From CAWEBF01 sp963807235 (GTDB lineage Bacteria > Acidobacteriota > Vicinamibacteria > Vicinamibacterales > UBA2999), in assembly GCA_963807235.1 (NCBI GenBank), contig CAWEBF010000009.1:124001-188000 (forward strand): DNA of 64,000 nt, given 5' to 3'. Shown piece after piece: positions 31,787 to 42,997 of this stretch. The translations under genes and the position numbers were made by a program. Every line of letters begins with the position of its first letter. Position 1 is the first letter of the stretch. Under the pieces are notes generated by a model, which made no database searches, had not been told where the DNA came from, and saw only the letters and a list, made by a program, of their open reading frames with translations.

Positions 31787-32658
31787 CGGCCTCCCCGGAT
31801 CTGCTGGCGGCGATCGTGGCGGGCACGCGCCGCATCGTTCAGACGCGGCGGGAACGTGAGCCCGAAGCCGCCTTGGCCCGGCGCGCTGAAGCCGCTACCC
31901 CGCGGGGGGCCTTGTTCGAGCAGCGGCTGTCGCGCGCCGACACGGTGAATGTCATCGCCGAGTGCAAACGGCGGTCGCCCTCGAAGGGCGTGCTGGCCCG
32001 CTCGTACGATCCGGTAGAGATTGCCCGAGCCTACGCGCAAGGCGGAGCGGCGGCGATCTCGGTTCTCACGGAGCCGACCTTCTTCGATGGGGCGCTGGAA
32101 CATCTGGCGGCGGTGCGAGCCGCGGTGGACGTGCCGTTGCTCCGCAAGGACTTCGTGGTAGACGCCTACCAGCTGCTGGAGGCGCGCGCCAACGGCGCCG
32201 ACGCGGTGTTGCTCATCGTGGCGGCCCTCGACCAGCCGGTGCTCGAGGATCTGCAGGCGCGCGCATGGGACATGGGGCTGGCCACGCTCGTCGAGGTCCA
32301 CGACGACCAGGAGCTGTCGCGAGCCGTGGCCAGCGGCGCACGCGTGGTTGGCGTCAACAACCGGAACCTGCGCACGCTGGCAGTGGACGTCAACGCGTCC
32401 GACCGGCTGGCGGCGGCCATGCCGTCCCATGTCATCGCCGTCAGCGAGAGCGGCTTGCAGACGCGATCCGATCTCGAGCGTCTGACCGCGGCTGGATACG
32501 ACGCGTTCCTGATTGGCGAGCGCTTCATGACCGACCCCGACCCGGCCGCGGCGCTGCAGATGCTGATGGCGGGGAGGGCTGAGCTGGCGCAGCAACGCCG
32601 CGCGAAGCGCGGCAAAAAGACACGCGAACATCACCGGAGGGCGAAGGGAGACTGGTGA
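31783..32658 (+). CDS. trpC: indole-3-glycerol phosphate synthase
   Basis: Ring closure step giving indole-3-glycerol phosphate. TIM barrel, 291 residues. Signatures: NVIAECKRRSPSKGVL (about 55-70, catalytic glutamate and lysine), LLRKDFVVDAYQLLEARANG and VGVNNRNLRTLAVDV. The natural family end is near MAGRAELAQQ; about 20 extra basic residues follow (RRAKRGKKTREHHRRAKGDW), encoded by a GC hairpin and A-rich stretch, which look like an added tail. Overlaps trpD and trpF. Confidence 0.93.
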   Translation: MTASPDLLAAIVAGTRRIVQTRREREPEAALARRAEAATPRGALFEQRLSRADTVNVIAECKRRSPSKGVLARSYDPVEIARAYAQGGAAAISVLTEPTFFDGALEHLAAVRAAVDVPLLRKDFVVDAYQLLEARANGADAVLLIVAALDQPVLEDLQARAWDMGLATLVEVHDDQELSRAVASGARVVGVNNRNLRTLAVDVNASDRLAAAMPSHVIAVSESGLQTRSDLERLTAAGYDAFLIGERFMTDPDPAAALQMLMAGRAELAQQRRAKRGKKTREHHRRAKGDW

Positions 32659-33276
32659 TGTTCCTGAAGATTTGCGGGATTACGCGGGTCGAGGACGCGC
32701 GAGCACGCCGTGGCACACGGCGCGACCGCGCTCGGATTCGTCTTCTGGCCGGCCAGCCCGCGATACATCGCGCCCGAGAAGGCGGCGGCCATTGTGGCGG
32801 CGGTGCCTGCCGCCGTGGCGACGGTCGGCGTGTTCGTCAACGAGCCCGTGGCGGGCATCCGGCAGGCGGTCGAGCGGTCCGGAGTCACGACCGTGCAGCT
32901 GCACGGCGATGAGCCGGTCAGCTACGCATCGGAGCTGACGCAGCCGCTCCTGCGCGCGCTTGGCGTAGACGCCGCTGCCACAAGCGAGTGGCCGCTCGAG
33001 ACGACGATCCTTCTCGACGCGGCCGACAGGGAGCGCCGGGGCGGCACCGGCACGCAGGTGGATTGGACGAAGGCCCAGTCGATCGCGCGCGCGCGGCGTG
33101 TGGTGCTGGCCGGTGGTCTGTCGCCGGAGAACGTCGAGGCGGCGGTCGCGCAGGTGGAGCCCTGGGGCGTGGACGTCTCGTCGGGCGTCGAGACGGCGCC
33201 GGGCGTGAAGGACGCGGCGCGTGTGACCGCGTTTCTCCAACGGGCGCGCCTCGCGTTCGAAGCGCTGGAACGGTAG
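32658..33276 (+). CDS. trpF: phosphoribosylanthranilate isomerase (one frameshift)
   Basis: Amadori rearrangement between TrpD and TrpC. About 205 residues. MFLKICGITRVEDA at the start carries the catalytic cysteine; then GATALGFVFWPASPRYI, TTVQLHGDE and the aspartate segment near GLSPENV. A one-base insertion at about 32700 shifts the frame just after VEDA; the protein continues normally as HAVAHGATALGF. Confidence 0.9.
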
Positions 33277-33282
33277 GAGCAC

Positions 33283-34494
33283 ATGGAGACACCGATATTC
33301 GGACGGCGCGATCCCGACGCACGGGGCTATTACGGCGCCTACGGCGGACGATTCGTGCCCGAGACGCTGGTGGCGCCGATCGAGGAGCTGACCGAAGGCT
33401 ACCTGGCCGTTCGTGCCGACCCCGCCTTTCGGGCGGAGCTGGACGGTCTGCTGGCGCATTACGTGGGACGTCCTACCCCGCTCTACGAGACGCGCCGGCT
33501 GATCCCGGAAGGCGCGGGGGTGAAGGGCGTGCGCCTGCTGCTCAAGCGCGAGGACCTGACGCACACGGGCGCGCACAAGATCAACAACGCGATGGGCCAG
33601 GCGCTCCTGGCCAAGCGCATGGGCAAGCGCCGCGTGGTGGCTGAAACCGGGGCGGGGCAGCACGGCGTGGCGACCGCCACGGCGTGCGCGCTGCTGGGCC
33701 TCGAGTGCGACGTCTACATGGGCAGCGAGGACATGCGCCGGCAGGCGCTGAACGTGGTGCGCATGAAGCTGCTGGGCGCATCGGTCCGGCAAGTGGATGC
33801 CGGCAGCCGGACACTGAAGGACGCGATCAACGAGGCGATGCGCGACTGGGTGACCAACGTCCAGGACACCTACTACCTGCTGGGCTCGGCGCTGGGCCCG
33901 CATCCCTATCCGCTGATGGTGCGCGAGTTCCAGTCGGTCATCGGCCGCGAGGCACGCGGGCAGATGCTGTCGCAAGTGGGCCGGCTGCCCGACGTGGTCG
34001 TGGCGTGCGTGGGCGGTGGCAGCAACGCCATCGGCATCTTCGACGGCTTCATGGACGACAAGGACGTGCGGCTGATCGGCGTCGAGGCCGGCGGCGAGCG
34101 CATCGCGCCGGGGCGCCACGCCGCGCGGTTCGCCGGCGGCAGCACCGGCGTGCTGCAGGGCACGCGTACGTTCGTGCTGCAGGACGAGGCCGGCAACATC
34201 GAGCTGACGCACTCGATTTCGGCCGGGCTGGACTACGCCGCCGTGGGACCCGAGCACGCCTGGCTGCGCGATCTGGGCCGGTGCGAGTACGGCTACGTGA
34301 CCGATGCCGAGGCGCTCTCGGGCTTCCAGGCGCTCGCGAAGTACGAGGGCATCCTGCCCGCGCTCGAGTCGGCGCACGCGATCGCGTATGCGATGACCCT
34401 CGTGAAATCGCTGCCGGCTGACACCGTGGTGCTGGTGAACCTGTCCGGGCGTGGAGACAAGGACGTGCAGAGCGTCGTCGAGGCACTGGGATGA
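33283..34494 (+). CDS. trpB: tryptophan synthase beta chain
   Basis: PLP enzyme condensing indole and serine to tryptophan, partner of TrpA. 403 residues. The PLP lysine lies in LTHTGAHKINNAMGQALLAK (about residue 95); the phosphate-binding loop is VGGGSNAIG (about 244-252). Ribosome site TAGGAGC upstream of ATG 33283. Intact; ends with 4-base overlap into trpA. Confidence 0.95.
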   Translation: METPIFGRRDPDARGYYGAYGGRFVPETLVAPIEELTEGYLAVRADPAFRAELDGLLAHYVGRPTPLYETRRLIPEGAGVKGVRLLLKREDLTHTGAHKINNAMGQALLAKRMGKRRVVAETGAGQHGVATATACALLGLECDVYMGSEDMRRQALNVVRMKLLGASVRQVDAGSRTLKDAINEAMRDWVTNVQDTYYLLGSALGPHPYPLMVREFQSVIGREARGQMLSQVGRLPDVVVACVGGGSNAIGIFDGFMDDKDVRLIGVEAGGERIAPGRHAARFAGGSTGVLQGTRTFVLQDEAGNIELTHSISAGLDYAAVGPEHAWLRDLGRCEYGYVTDAEALSGFQALAKYEGILPALESAHAIAYAMTLVKSLPADTVVLVNLSGRGDKDVQSVVEALG

Positions 34495-35276
34495 GCCGCT
34501 TGGATTCAACGTTCGCGCGCCTGCGACAAGACCGGGTCCCCGGTCTCGTCACCTACGTGACGGCCGGCGATCCCGATCTGGCGCGCACGGCCGGCATCCT
34601 GCGCGCGCTGGACCGCGCCGGTGCCGACGTGATCGAGGTCGGCGTGCCCTTCTCGGATCCGCTGGCCGACGGTCCCGTGATCCAGCGCGCCACGGAACGC
34701 GCCCTCGAGGCTGGCACCACGCTGAGCAAGGTGCTGGATCTGCTGACGGAGCTGCGGCCGACCCTGCGACCGGCGATCGTGATCTTCAGCTACGCCAATC
34801 CGATCCTGCGCCTGGGCGCCGAGCGCTTCGCCGACCGGGCCAAGGACGCCGGTGTGGACGGTGTCCTGGTCCTCGACCTTCCGATCGAGGAAGCCGACGA
34901 CTTCCGCGCGCTGATGACGTCGCGGGCGATTGATACAATCCTGCTCGTCAGCCCGACCACGACGGACCATCGCCTCAAGAAGGCCGCGGCGCTCGGGAGC
35001 GGCTTCCTTTATGCCATCTCCCGGCTGGGCGTGACCGGCATCCGCGACCAGCTGGCCGACGGTGCCGAGGACATGGTGCGCCGCATCCGCGGCGTGAGCG
35101 ACATGCCCGTGGCGCTCGGCTTCGGAATCTCGAGACCGGAACACGTCAAGGAAGTGGGACGGTGGGCCGACGCGGCGGTGGTGGGCAGCGCCCTGGTCAA
35201 CGTGATCGCCGAGGCCGGCGCGTCGCCGGACCTCGAGTCCCGGGTGGAGGAGTACGTGCGGTGGCTGAAGGGGTGA
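34491..35276 (+). CDS. trpA: tryptophan synthase alpha chain
   Basis: Cleaves indole-3-glycerol phosphate to indole, which is channelled to TrpB. 261 residues. Catalytic glutamate in DVIEVGVPFSDPLADGPVIQ (about 45-64) and aspartate in GVLVLDLPIEEADD; phosphate loops GVTGIRDQ and GFGISRPEHV. Intact. The following chorismate mutase gene starts inside its last codons. Confidence 0.95.
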   Translation: MSRLDSTFARLRQDRVPGLVTYVTAGDPDLARTAGILRALDRAGADVIEVGVPFSDPLADGPVIQRATERALEAGTTLSKVLDLLTELRPTLRPAIVIFSYANPILRLGAERFADRAKDAGVDGVLVLDLPIEEADDFRALMTSRAIDTILLVSPTTTDHRLKKAAALGSGFLYAISRLGVTGIRDQLADGAEDMVRRIRGVSDMPVALGFGISRPEHVKEVGRWADAAVVGSALVNVIAEAGASPDLESRVEEYVRWLKG

Positions 35277-35602
35277 GCATCGAGGACCTGCGCAATCGCA
35301 TCGACCTCATCGATGAGCAACTGGTGCGGCTGCTCAACGTACGCGTGGCGTGCGCGGTCGAAGTGGGGCGGCTCAAGCACGAGGCAGGCCTCGCCGTCTA
35401 TCAACCCGAACGTGAGGCACAGGTGCTGAACGGGGTGAGGCGTGCGGCCACGGAGCTGGCGGGCCCGCTCACGGCCGAGGCCGTCGTCCGGATCTTCGAA
35501 CGCATCATCGACGAGGCCCGGCGGGCCGAGCGGCAAAAGGGAAAGGACGGCGAGACGCCGTCGGTGGGGACCGGCGGGCTGCCGGGTCCTGTTGGGGAGT
35601 GA
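35261..35602 (+). CDS. aroQ: chorismate mutase, AroQ type
   Basis: Chorismate to prephenate, the branch to Phe and Tyr. About 113 residues, all-alpha AroQ fold: ISIEDLRNRIDLIDEQLVRL pattern, then RVACAVEVGRLKHEAG and the arginine/glutamate helix ERIIDEARRAER. Two starts are possible: GTG 35261 with GGAGG 10 bases upstream, or GTG 35273, which overlaps the trpA stop as GTGA. The last about 20 residues (GKDGETPSVGTGG) are encoded partly by a GGCAAAAGGGAAAGG stretch that resembles the heptamer repeats. Confidence 0.88.
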   Translation: MAEGVSIEDLRNRIDLIDEQLVRLLNVRVACAVEVGRLKHEAGLAVYQPEREAQVLNGVRRAATELAGPLTAEAVVRIFERIIDEARRAERQKGKDGETPSVGTGGLPGPVGE

Positions 35603-35609
35603 GGACGTC

Positions 35610-36656
35610 ATGGTCGTCGTGATGAAGGAGCGGGCCACCGAGGCGGAGATTGATGCGGTCATCGCGCGCCTCATCGACTTGGGCATGGACGTGCACCGAT
35701 CGTCGGGCGCTACGCGGACCGTGCTGGGCGTCGTGGGCGCCCAGAAGGTCGACCCGCAGCTGGTGGCGATCCTCGACGGCGTGCACGAGGTGCTGCGGAT
35801 CTCCGAACCCTACAAGCGTGCCAGCCGGGCGTTCAAGCCCGACGACACGGTGGTGTCGCTGGGCGACGTGCGCATAGGTGGTGACGAGGTGATTGTGATG
35901 GCCGGGCCGTGCTCGGCCGAAACCGACGAGCAGGTGATGGCCACGGCCGCCGCCGTGAAGCGCGCCGGCGCCAAGATCCTGCGCGGGGGCGCGTTCAAGC
36001 CCCGCAGCTCTCCGTACAGCTTCCAGGGACTCGGAGAAGAAGGTCTGCAGATGCTGCGTCGCGCGGGTGACGCGCACGACCTGCCGATCGTGTCCGAGGT
36101 GATGGACGTCAGCCAGATCGAGCTGGTGGGGCGCTACGCGGACATGTACCAGGTGGGCGCGCGCAACATGCAGAACTTCACGCTGCTCCGCGAGCTGGGG
36201 CACGTGAAGAAGCCGGTGCTGCTCAAGCGCGGCATCTCGGCCACGATCGAAGAGTGGCTGCTGTCGGCCGAGTACATCCTGGCCGGCGGCAACAACGACG
36301 TCATCCTGTGCGAGCGCGGCATCCGCACGTTCGAGACGGCCACGCGCAACACATTCGACATCTCCGCCATTCCCGTGGTCAAGAAGCTGAGCCATCTGCC
36401 CATCGTCGCGGATCCCAGTCACGGCGCGGGACGGCGCGACATGGTGGCGCCGATGGCCCGGGCGGCCGTGGCCGCGGGCGCCGACGGCCTCATCATCGAG
36501 GTGCACAACGATCCCGACCACGCGCTGTCGGACGGCGCGCAGTCGATGTTCCCGGGCCAGTTCGACCGGGTGATGGCCGAGCTGCGCATCATCGCGCCCG
36601 CGATCGGGCGGAGCATCTGCCTGGAGCCCACGCCCCGCCGCGGCTGGGCACGTTAG
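35610..36656 (+). CDS. aroF: 3-deoxy-7-phosphoheptulonate synthase with N-terminal regulatory domain
   Basis: DAHP synthase, the entry to the shikimate pathway. 348 residues, type I-beta: a ferredoxin-like N-terminal domain (about 1-70, MVVVMKERATEAEIDAVIAR), known in Thermotoga-type enzymes to bind the aromatic end products, then the KDSA-like barrel with VIVMAGPCSAE, RGGAFKPRSSPYSFQG, GARNMQNFTLL and VADPSHGAGRRD. Intact. Being last-but-one in a Trp-attenuated transcript means pathway entry is tied to Trp supply. Confidence 0.94.
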   Translation: MVVVMKERATEAEIDAVIARLIDLGMDVHRSSGATRTVLGVVGAQKVDPQLVAILDGVHEVLRISEPYKRASRAFKPDDTVVSLGDVRIGGDEVIVMAGPCSAETDEQVMATAAAVKRAGAKILRGGAFKPRSSPYSFQGLGEEGLQMLRRAGDAHDLPIVSEVMDVSQIELVGRYADMYQVGARNMQNFTLLRELGHVKKPVLLKRGISATIEEWLLSAEYILAGGNNDVILCERGIRTFETATRNTFDISAIPVVKKLSHLPIVADPSHGAGRRDMVAPMARAAVAAGADGLIIEVHNDPDHALSDGAQSMFPGQFDRVMAELRIIAPAIGRSICLEPTPRRGWAR

Positions 36657-36667
36657 GAACCTGGAGC

Positions 36668-37525
36668 GTGGACCAGGACCCGCCGTTTCGATCCGTCGCG
36701 ATTGCCGGCGTCGGCCTGATCGGCGGGTCCATTGCCCTCGGTCTCCGCGACCGGTGGCCGTCGGTGCGCGTCTACGGCGTGGACCGTCCTGCCGTTCTCG
36801 CGCACGCGAAGGGGAGCGGCGCGCTCGATCAGGGGCTGGCCAGCGTGGACGAGCTGCCGGCGGTGGAACTGGTGGTGCTGGCGGCGCCCGTGCGTCAGAA
36901 CGCTCGCCTGCTGACCGAGCTGCCCGCGCACGTTCGCGATCAGGCCGTCGTGACCGACGTCGGCGGGACCAAACGCGACATCCTGAGAGCCGCGCGGGCA
37001 CCCGGCGCCGCGCGGCGCTTCGTGGGAGGTCACCCCATCGGCGGGGCAGAGCAGGGCGGGTTCGGCTTCGCGCGGCCCGATCTCTTCACGGGGCGGCCGT
37101 GGATCCTGACGCCGCACGGCGACGACGCGGACGCCGTGGATCGCCTGTCGCGCCTGGTCGCCGGACTCGGCGCGAAGCCCATGACGATGGACGCGGAGGA
37201 GCACGACCGCGTGATGGCGTTCGTGAGCCACCTGCCGCAGCTGGCGGCGAGCGCGTTGATGGAGGTGGTCGGCGCGGCCGTGCAGTCAGAGGGGCTGCGC
37301 GTGGCCGGGCGTGGCCTGGTGGACTCGACGCGTCTCGCGTCGAGCCCTGCCGCCGTGTGGAAGGATGTCTGCGTCACCAACGCCGACGCGATCCGGACGG
37401 GCTTGGACCTGCTCATCGACCGGCTGGGAGATCTGCGCGCGGGCCTGGACGGCGGTGAGGTGATGGACGTCGTGTTCGCCGACGCGGCGCAGTGGCGAGC
37501 GGACCTGACGAAGTCACGCGACTAG
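36668..37525 (+). CDS. tyrA: prephenate dehydrogenase
   Basis: Oxidative decarboxylation of prephenate (or arogenate) in tyrosine synthesis. 285 residues. NAD-binding GVGLIGGSIALGL at about 14-26, the catalytic histidine in VGGHPIGGAEQGG, and the all-helical C-terminal domain with SHLPQLAASAL. GTG 36668 follows CTGGAG. Last gene of the supraoperon; its TAG runs directly into a perfect 7-base repeat array. Confidence 0.92.
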   Translation: MDQDPPFRSVAIAGVGLIGGSIALGLRDRWPSVRVYGVDRPAVLAHAKGSGALDQGLASVDELPAVELVVLAAPVRQNARLLTELPAHVRDQAVVTDVGGTKRDILRAARAPGAARRFVGGHPIGGAEQGGFGFARPDLFTGRPWILTPHGDDADAVDRLSRLVAGLGAKPMTMDAEEHDRVMAFVSHLPQLAASALMEVVGAAVQSEGLRVAGRGLVDSTRLASSPAAVWKDVCVTNADAIRTGLDLLIDRLGDLRAGLDGGEVMDVVFADAAQWRADLTKSRD

Positions 37526-37552
37526 GCTCCGGGCTCCAGGCTCCAGGCTGCA
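37525..37552. repeat. 7-base tandem repeat array (GGCTCCR x4)
   Basis: GGCTCCG GGCTCCA GGCTCCA GGCTGCA in exact register, beginning with the last base of the tyrA stop codon. Confidence 0.9.
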
Positions 37553-37576
37553 GAAGTAGAGAGACAAGGAGGCGCT

Positions 37577-38496
37577 ATGAGGATCGGCATCGCGTGGGTG
37601 GTCGTGGTCGCGGCCCTGGCGGCCGCTCTGGGCGCACGGCTGCCGGCGCAGACGGCGGCGGTGCACCTCAACCCTGTCATCGCCAAGCTGGCGCGCGGCG
37701 AGACGGTATTCGGCCTGATCAACCAAGGCGACCTGTCGCTGGCCAACGCGCGGGAGATCGCGCGAGCTCCGGTGGACTTCGTCTACGCCGACATGGAGCA
37801 CAGCCCGCTCGACTTCGTGGGGCTGAACCTGTTTCTGCTGGGCATGACCGACAAGGCGGAGATCCTCAAGAAGGGCAACCTGCAGCCCAACGTCGCGCTG
37901 ATGGCGCGCTTTCCGCCGGAGGCCGACGAGTCTGGGTGGGTCGTGAAGCAGGCGCTGGACATCGGCCTGATGGGCGTCATCTTCAACGGCGTGGACTCGA
38001 CCGAGCAGGCCGTGGCGGCGGTGCGCTCGATGCGCTATCCGAAGCTGAAAGGCGCGCCCTACCAGGAGCCGGCGGGGCTGCGGGGCTTCGCGCCGGCCAA
38101 CGCCTTGTGGGCGTGGGGGCTCAGCCAGGCCGAATACGAGCGCCGCGCCGACGTGTGGCCGCTCAACCCGGAGGGCGATCTGCTGGCGGTCGTGATGATC
38201 GAGTCGGCGGAGGGCCTGGCGCGAGTCAACGAGATCGCCGCCGTGCCGGGCGTCGGCGCGCTTTTCGTGGGTGCCGGATCCGATTTGTCGCGGTCACTGG
38301 GCGTGGCGCAGCCCTCGCCGGAGCTGGAGGCCGCGTTCGCGAAGATCGTCGCCGCGTGCAAGGCACGGAACGTTGCCTGCGCGATCACCGCCAATTCGCC
38401 CGCCGACATGGTGCGCCGGGTGAAAGAAGGGTGGCGGATTATTCGGTCGACCGTGCCCGCCATCACCCAGGCGCGGGCGAGCTGGCCGGAAAGTAG
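37577..38496 (+). CDS. exported HpcH/HpaI-type aldolase (frameshift at the end)
   Basis: About 305 residues. A signal peptide (VVVVAALAAALGARLPAQTA) precedes a HpcH/HpaI aldolase/citrate-lyase barrel with LINQGDLSLANAREIA, DFVYADMEHSPLDF, LMARFPP and IESAEGLARVNEIAAVPGVG. In this family the glutamate and aspartate of ESAEG and the GAGSDL segment bind the metal. Pyruvate aldolases are normally cytoplasmic, so export is odd. A one-base change at about 38470 gives the family-like ending GELAGK and TAG at 38494-38496; without it the frame would run through the repeat array into the next gene. AAGGAGG lies upstream of ATG 37577. Confidence 0.8.
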
Positions 38497-38498
38497 AA

Positions 38499-38530
38499 GG
38501 GCTCCGGGTTCAGGGCTCAGAGGCTCCAGG
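38499..38530. repeat. degenerate 7-base repeat array
   Basis: GGCTCCG GGTTCAG GGCTCAG with a final GGCTCCA, starting 3 bases after the aldolase stop and lying before the metallo-hydrolase gene. Confidence 0.75.
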
Positions 38531-38547
38531 AAGAACGCTCTCAGCCG

Positions 38548-39145
38548 ATGGCGGCTGCCGCAGTCTCTATTGTCAACGTCGGCTACCGATCGACGAACTA
38601 CTGGGTGATCAGCGCAGGCCGATCGCGTGTCCTCGTGGATCTCGGCTGGCCGGGCACCATGGGAGCGATGCGCGCGAACCTCAGTCGCGCCGACATCCCG
38701 CTGCACGGAGATCCAGTACGCCCTGGCGACGCACTATCACATCGATCACGCCGGCCTGGCGCAGGATCTCAAGGACGCGGGCGTGCCGCTGCTGGTCATC
38801 GACGTGCAAGTGCCGTTCATTCCCCTGATGAAGCGGCACATCAAGCCCCAGGATCACTTCACTGATATCTCGATGGAAGGGAACGTCGTCATTCCGGCCT
38901 CGGAGAGCCGGTCGCGACTTCAGCGCCTGGGCATCGCCGGCGAGATCCTGCACACGCCCGGACACTCCGACGACAGTGTGTCGTTGCTTCTGGACGACGG
39001 CCCGGTGTTCACCGGCGATCTCACCGATCCGGGACGGGTCGGCCTCGAGGATCCGGATGTCGTTCGAGCGAGTTGGCAGCTACTGAAGGACCGCGGTGCC
39101 ACCCGGGTCTACGCCGGGCACGGTCCGATTCGCCCGTTGCCCTAA
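38548..39145 (+). CDS. metallo-beta-lactamase-fold hydrolase (one frameshift)
   Basis: Zinc hydrolase of about 198 residues, substrate unknown. The metal motif H-x-H-x-D-H is present as THYHIDHAGLAQD; later ligands appear in LHTPGHSDDSVSLLL, FTGDLTDPG and VYAGHGPI. The frame shifts by one base at about 38710, just before the metal motif. Begins 17 bases after a repeat array and ends on a stop that overlaps the stop of the convergent MFS gene. Confidence 0.82.
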
Positions 39146-40483
39146 GGCCCGGAGCCTGGAGCCCGGAGCCTGGAGCCCTTGCGTGGCAACGCGAGCACGA
39201 TCACTCCGGCCGCGAGCAACGAGACGGCCAGGACGCTCAGCGCGAGCAACATGTTCCCGTTCGGGTGCGCGGCGTCCCGCGTGGCGTCGCGGATCGCGCC
39301 AAGCAGAAACGGGCTGACGTAGCCCGAGAGATTTCCCACTGAGTTGATCCAGGCGATGCCCGCGGCCGCTGCGCTTCCCGACAGCATCGCCGTGGGCAGA
39401 ACCCAGAAGCTCGACGCGGCGGACATCACTCCAGCGGTGGCCACGGTCAAACAGGCCACGCCGGCCCAGCCCGAGAGAGCCGGGAGCCCCGACAGGAAGA
39501 AGAAGACCGCCGCCGACACCCGCCGGGATCGCGATGTGCCACCGGCGCTCGCCGGTCCGGTCGGAGTGACGGCCCACCAGCACCATCGCCACCGCGGCGA
39601 CGCCCCAGGGAATCGTCGACACCAGGCCGATCGTGAACGGATCGCGGGTGATGGTCTCGCTGATGATCTGCGGCAGCCAGAACGTCACGCCGTAGATGCC
39701 CATCACGGCGCCGAAGTAGATCGCGCAGCACGCCCATACGCGCCCCGATCGGAACGCGTCGCCGACGCGATGGGCGGTAGCGCCGGCCGCCTGCTTCTGC
39801 TCCTCGTCCTCGGCGAGCCGCCGCTGCACCAGCGCACGCTCTTCCGGCGTGAGCCACGTCGCGGTGTGGGGGCCGTCGTCCAGGTAGCGCAGCACCACGA
39901 ACCCGACCACCACGGAGGGCAGGCCTTCCAGGAGGTAGAGCCACCGCCACCCGCGCAGCCCCGACACGCCCTCCATCACGTCCAGGATCCAGCCCGAGAG
40001 CGGACCCCCGATGACGCCCGACACCGCGATCGCCGTCATGAAGAGCGCGATGATTTGCGCCCGGTGCGCGCGCGTATACCACTGCGTCAGGTACCAGATG
40101 ATGCCGGGGAAGAAGCCGGCCTCGGCGACGCCCAGCAGAAAGCGGAGGACATAGAAGCTGGCCACGCTGTTGACGAACATCGACGCCGCCGACACCAGGC
40201 CCCACACGATCATGATCCGCGCGATCCACAGACGCGCGCCCACGCGGCGCATCAGGAGGTTGCTGGGCACCTCGAAGAAGAAGTAGCCGATGAAGAAGAT
40301 CCCCGCGCCGATGCCGTAGGCGGTGTCGGAGAAGGCGAGGTCCGCCTGCATCTGCAGCCGGGCGAAGCCGACGTTGACGCGATCGAGATAGGCCAGGATG
40401 TAGCAGAGGAACAGGAACGGGATCAGCCGCCGCGTGACCTTGCGGTGCGTGCGCTCGCTCCAGGTCCGGTGCCGCCGCGTCAG

Positions 40484-40487
<4 letters not shown>
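39142..40487 (-). CDS. MFS transporter, anion:cation symporter-like (two frameshifts)
   Basis: Twelve-helix major facilitator of about 448 residues. RRLIPFLFLCYILAYLDRVN then VGFARLQMQADLAFSDTAYG is the typical start of the ACS family, which takes up organic anions such as tartrate or aromatic acids. Further helices include IGYFFFEVPSNLLMRRVG and FGAVMGIYGVTFWLPQII. Frame changes at about 40460 and 39515. The GTG at 40487 overlaps the acyl-CoA synthetase stop (GTGA), so both are coupled. The C-terminal tail comes from the repeat array. Confidence 0.85.
39146..39178. repeat. 7-base tandem repeat array (GGAGCCY)
   Basis: GGCCCGGAGCCT followed by GGAGCCC GGAGCCT GGAGCCC units, starting at the base after the metallo-hydrolase stop. 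On the minus strand it encodes the last residues of the MFS protein (GSRLRAPGSGP). Confidence 0.88.
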
Positions 40488-42455
<1,968 letters not shown>

Positions 42456-42477
42456 TGGTGGGAGATTCTACAGGCCG

Positions 42478-42988
42478 ATGGCTGACATCGTTCGCGCGAT
42501 TCGCGCTGATATCACCACGCTGGATGTAGACGCGATCGTCAACGCCGCCAACAAGTGGCTGCTCGGAGGCGGCGGCGTGGACGGGGCCATCCATCGTGCG
42601 GCAGGTCCCGGACTGCTGCGCGAATGCGAGGGCCTGGGCGGATGCCGACGCCGGAGACGCCAAGATCACCGGCGGCTATCGCCTGCCTGCACGGCACGTG
42701 ATCCACACTGTTGGCCCGGTCTGGCATGGCGGCGGCATGGGCGAGCCCGAACTGCTCGCCAGCTGCTATCGCCGCTGTCTGGAGCTGGCGCAGGCACACG
42801 AGCTCGCAACGATTGCGTTTCCGAGCATCAGCACCGGCATCTACCGCTTCCCGATCGAGCGCGCCGCGGCAATCGCCGTCTCAACCGTGCGCGCGTCGCT
42901 GCCGGACGCTCCGAGCCTTAGCGACGTGATCTTCTGCTGCTACTCGGACGCCGACCTCGCGATCTATCAGATTGAGCTTGCCCGGTAG
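42478..42988 (+). CDS. macrodomain protein, probable O-acetyl-ADP-ribose deacetylase (one frameshift)
   Basis: Single macrodomain of about 169 residues, similar to YmdB. Catalytic/binding segments: VDAIVNAANKWLLGGGGVDG (about 20-39), GDAKITGGYRLPARHVIHTV and FPSISTGIYRFPIERAA. A one-base change at about 42640 breaks the part between GLGG and GDAK. It would hydrolyse O-acetyl-ADP-ribose or mono-ADP-ribose; the physiological partner is not evident. Divergent from the synthetase gene. Confidence 0.87.
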
Positions 42989-42997
42989 AATCGAACC

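Noticed and set aside
37577..38608. Aldolase frame extending to 38608
   Set aside because: It would run through a repeat array and into the metallo-hydrolase gene; a family-like end exists at 38496.
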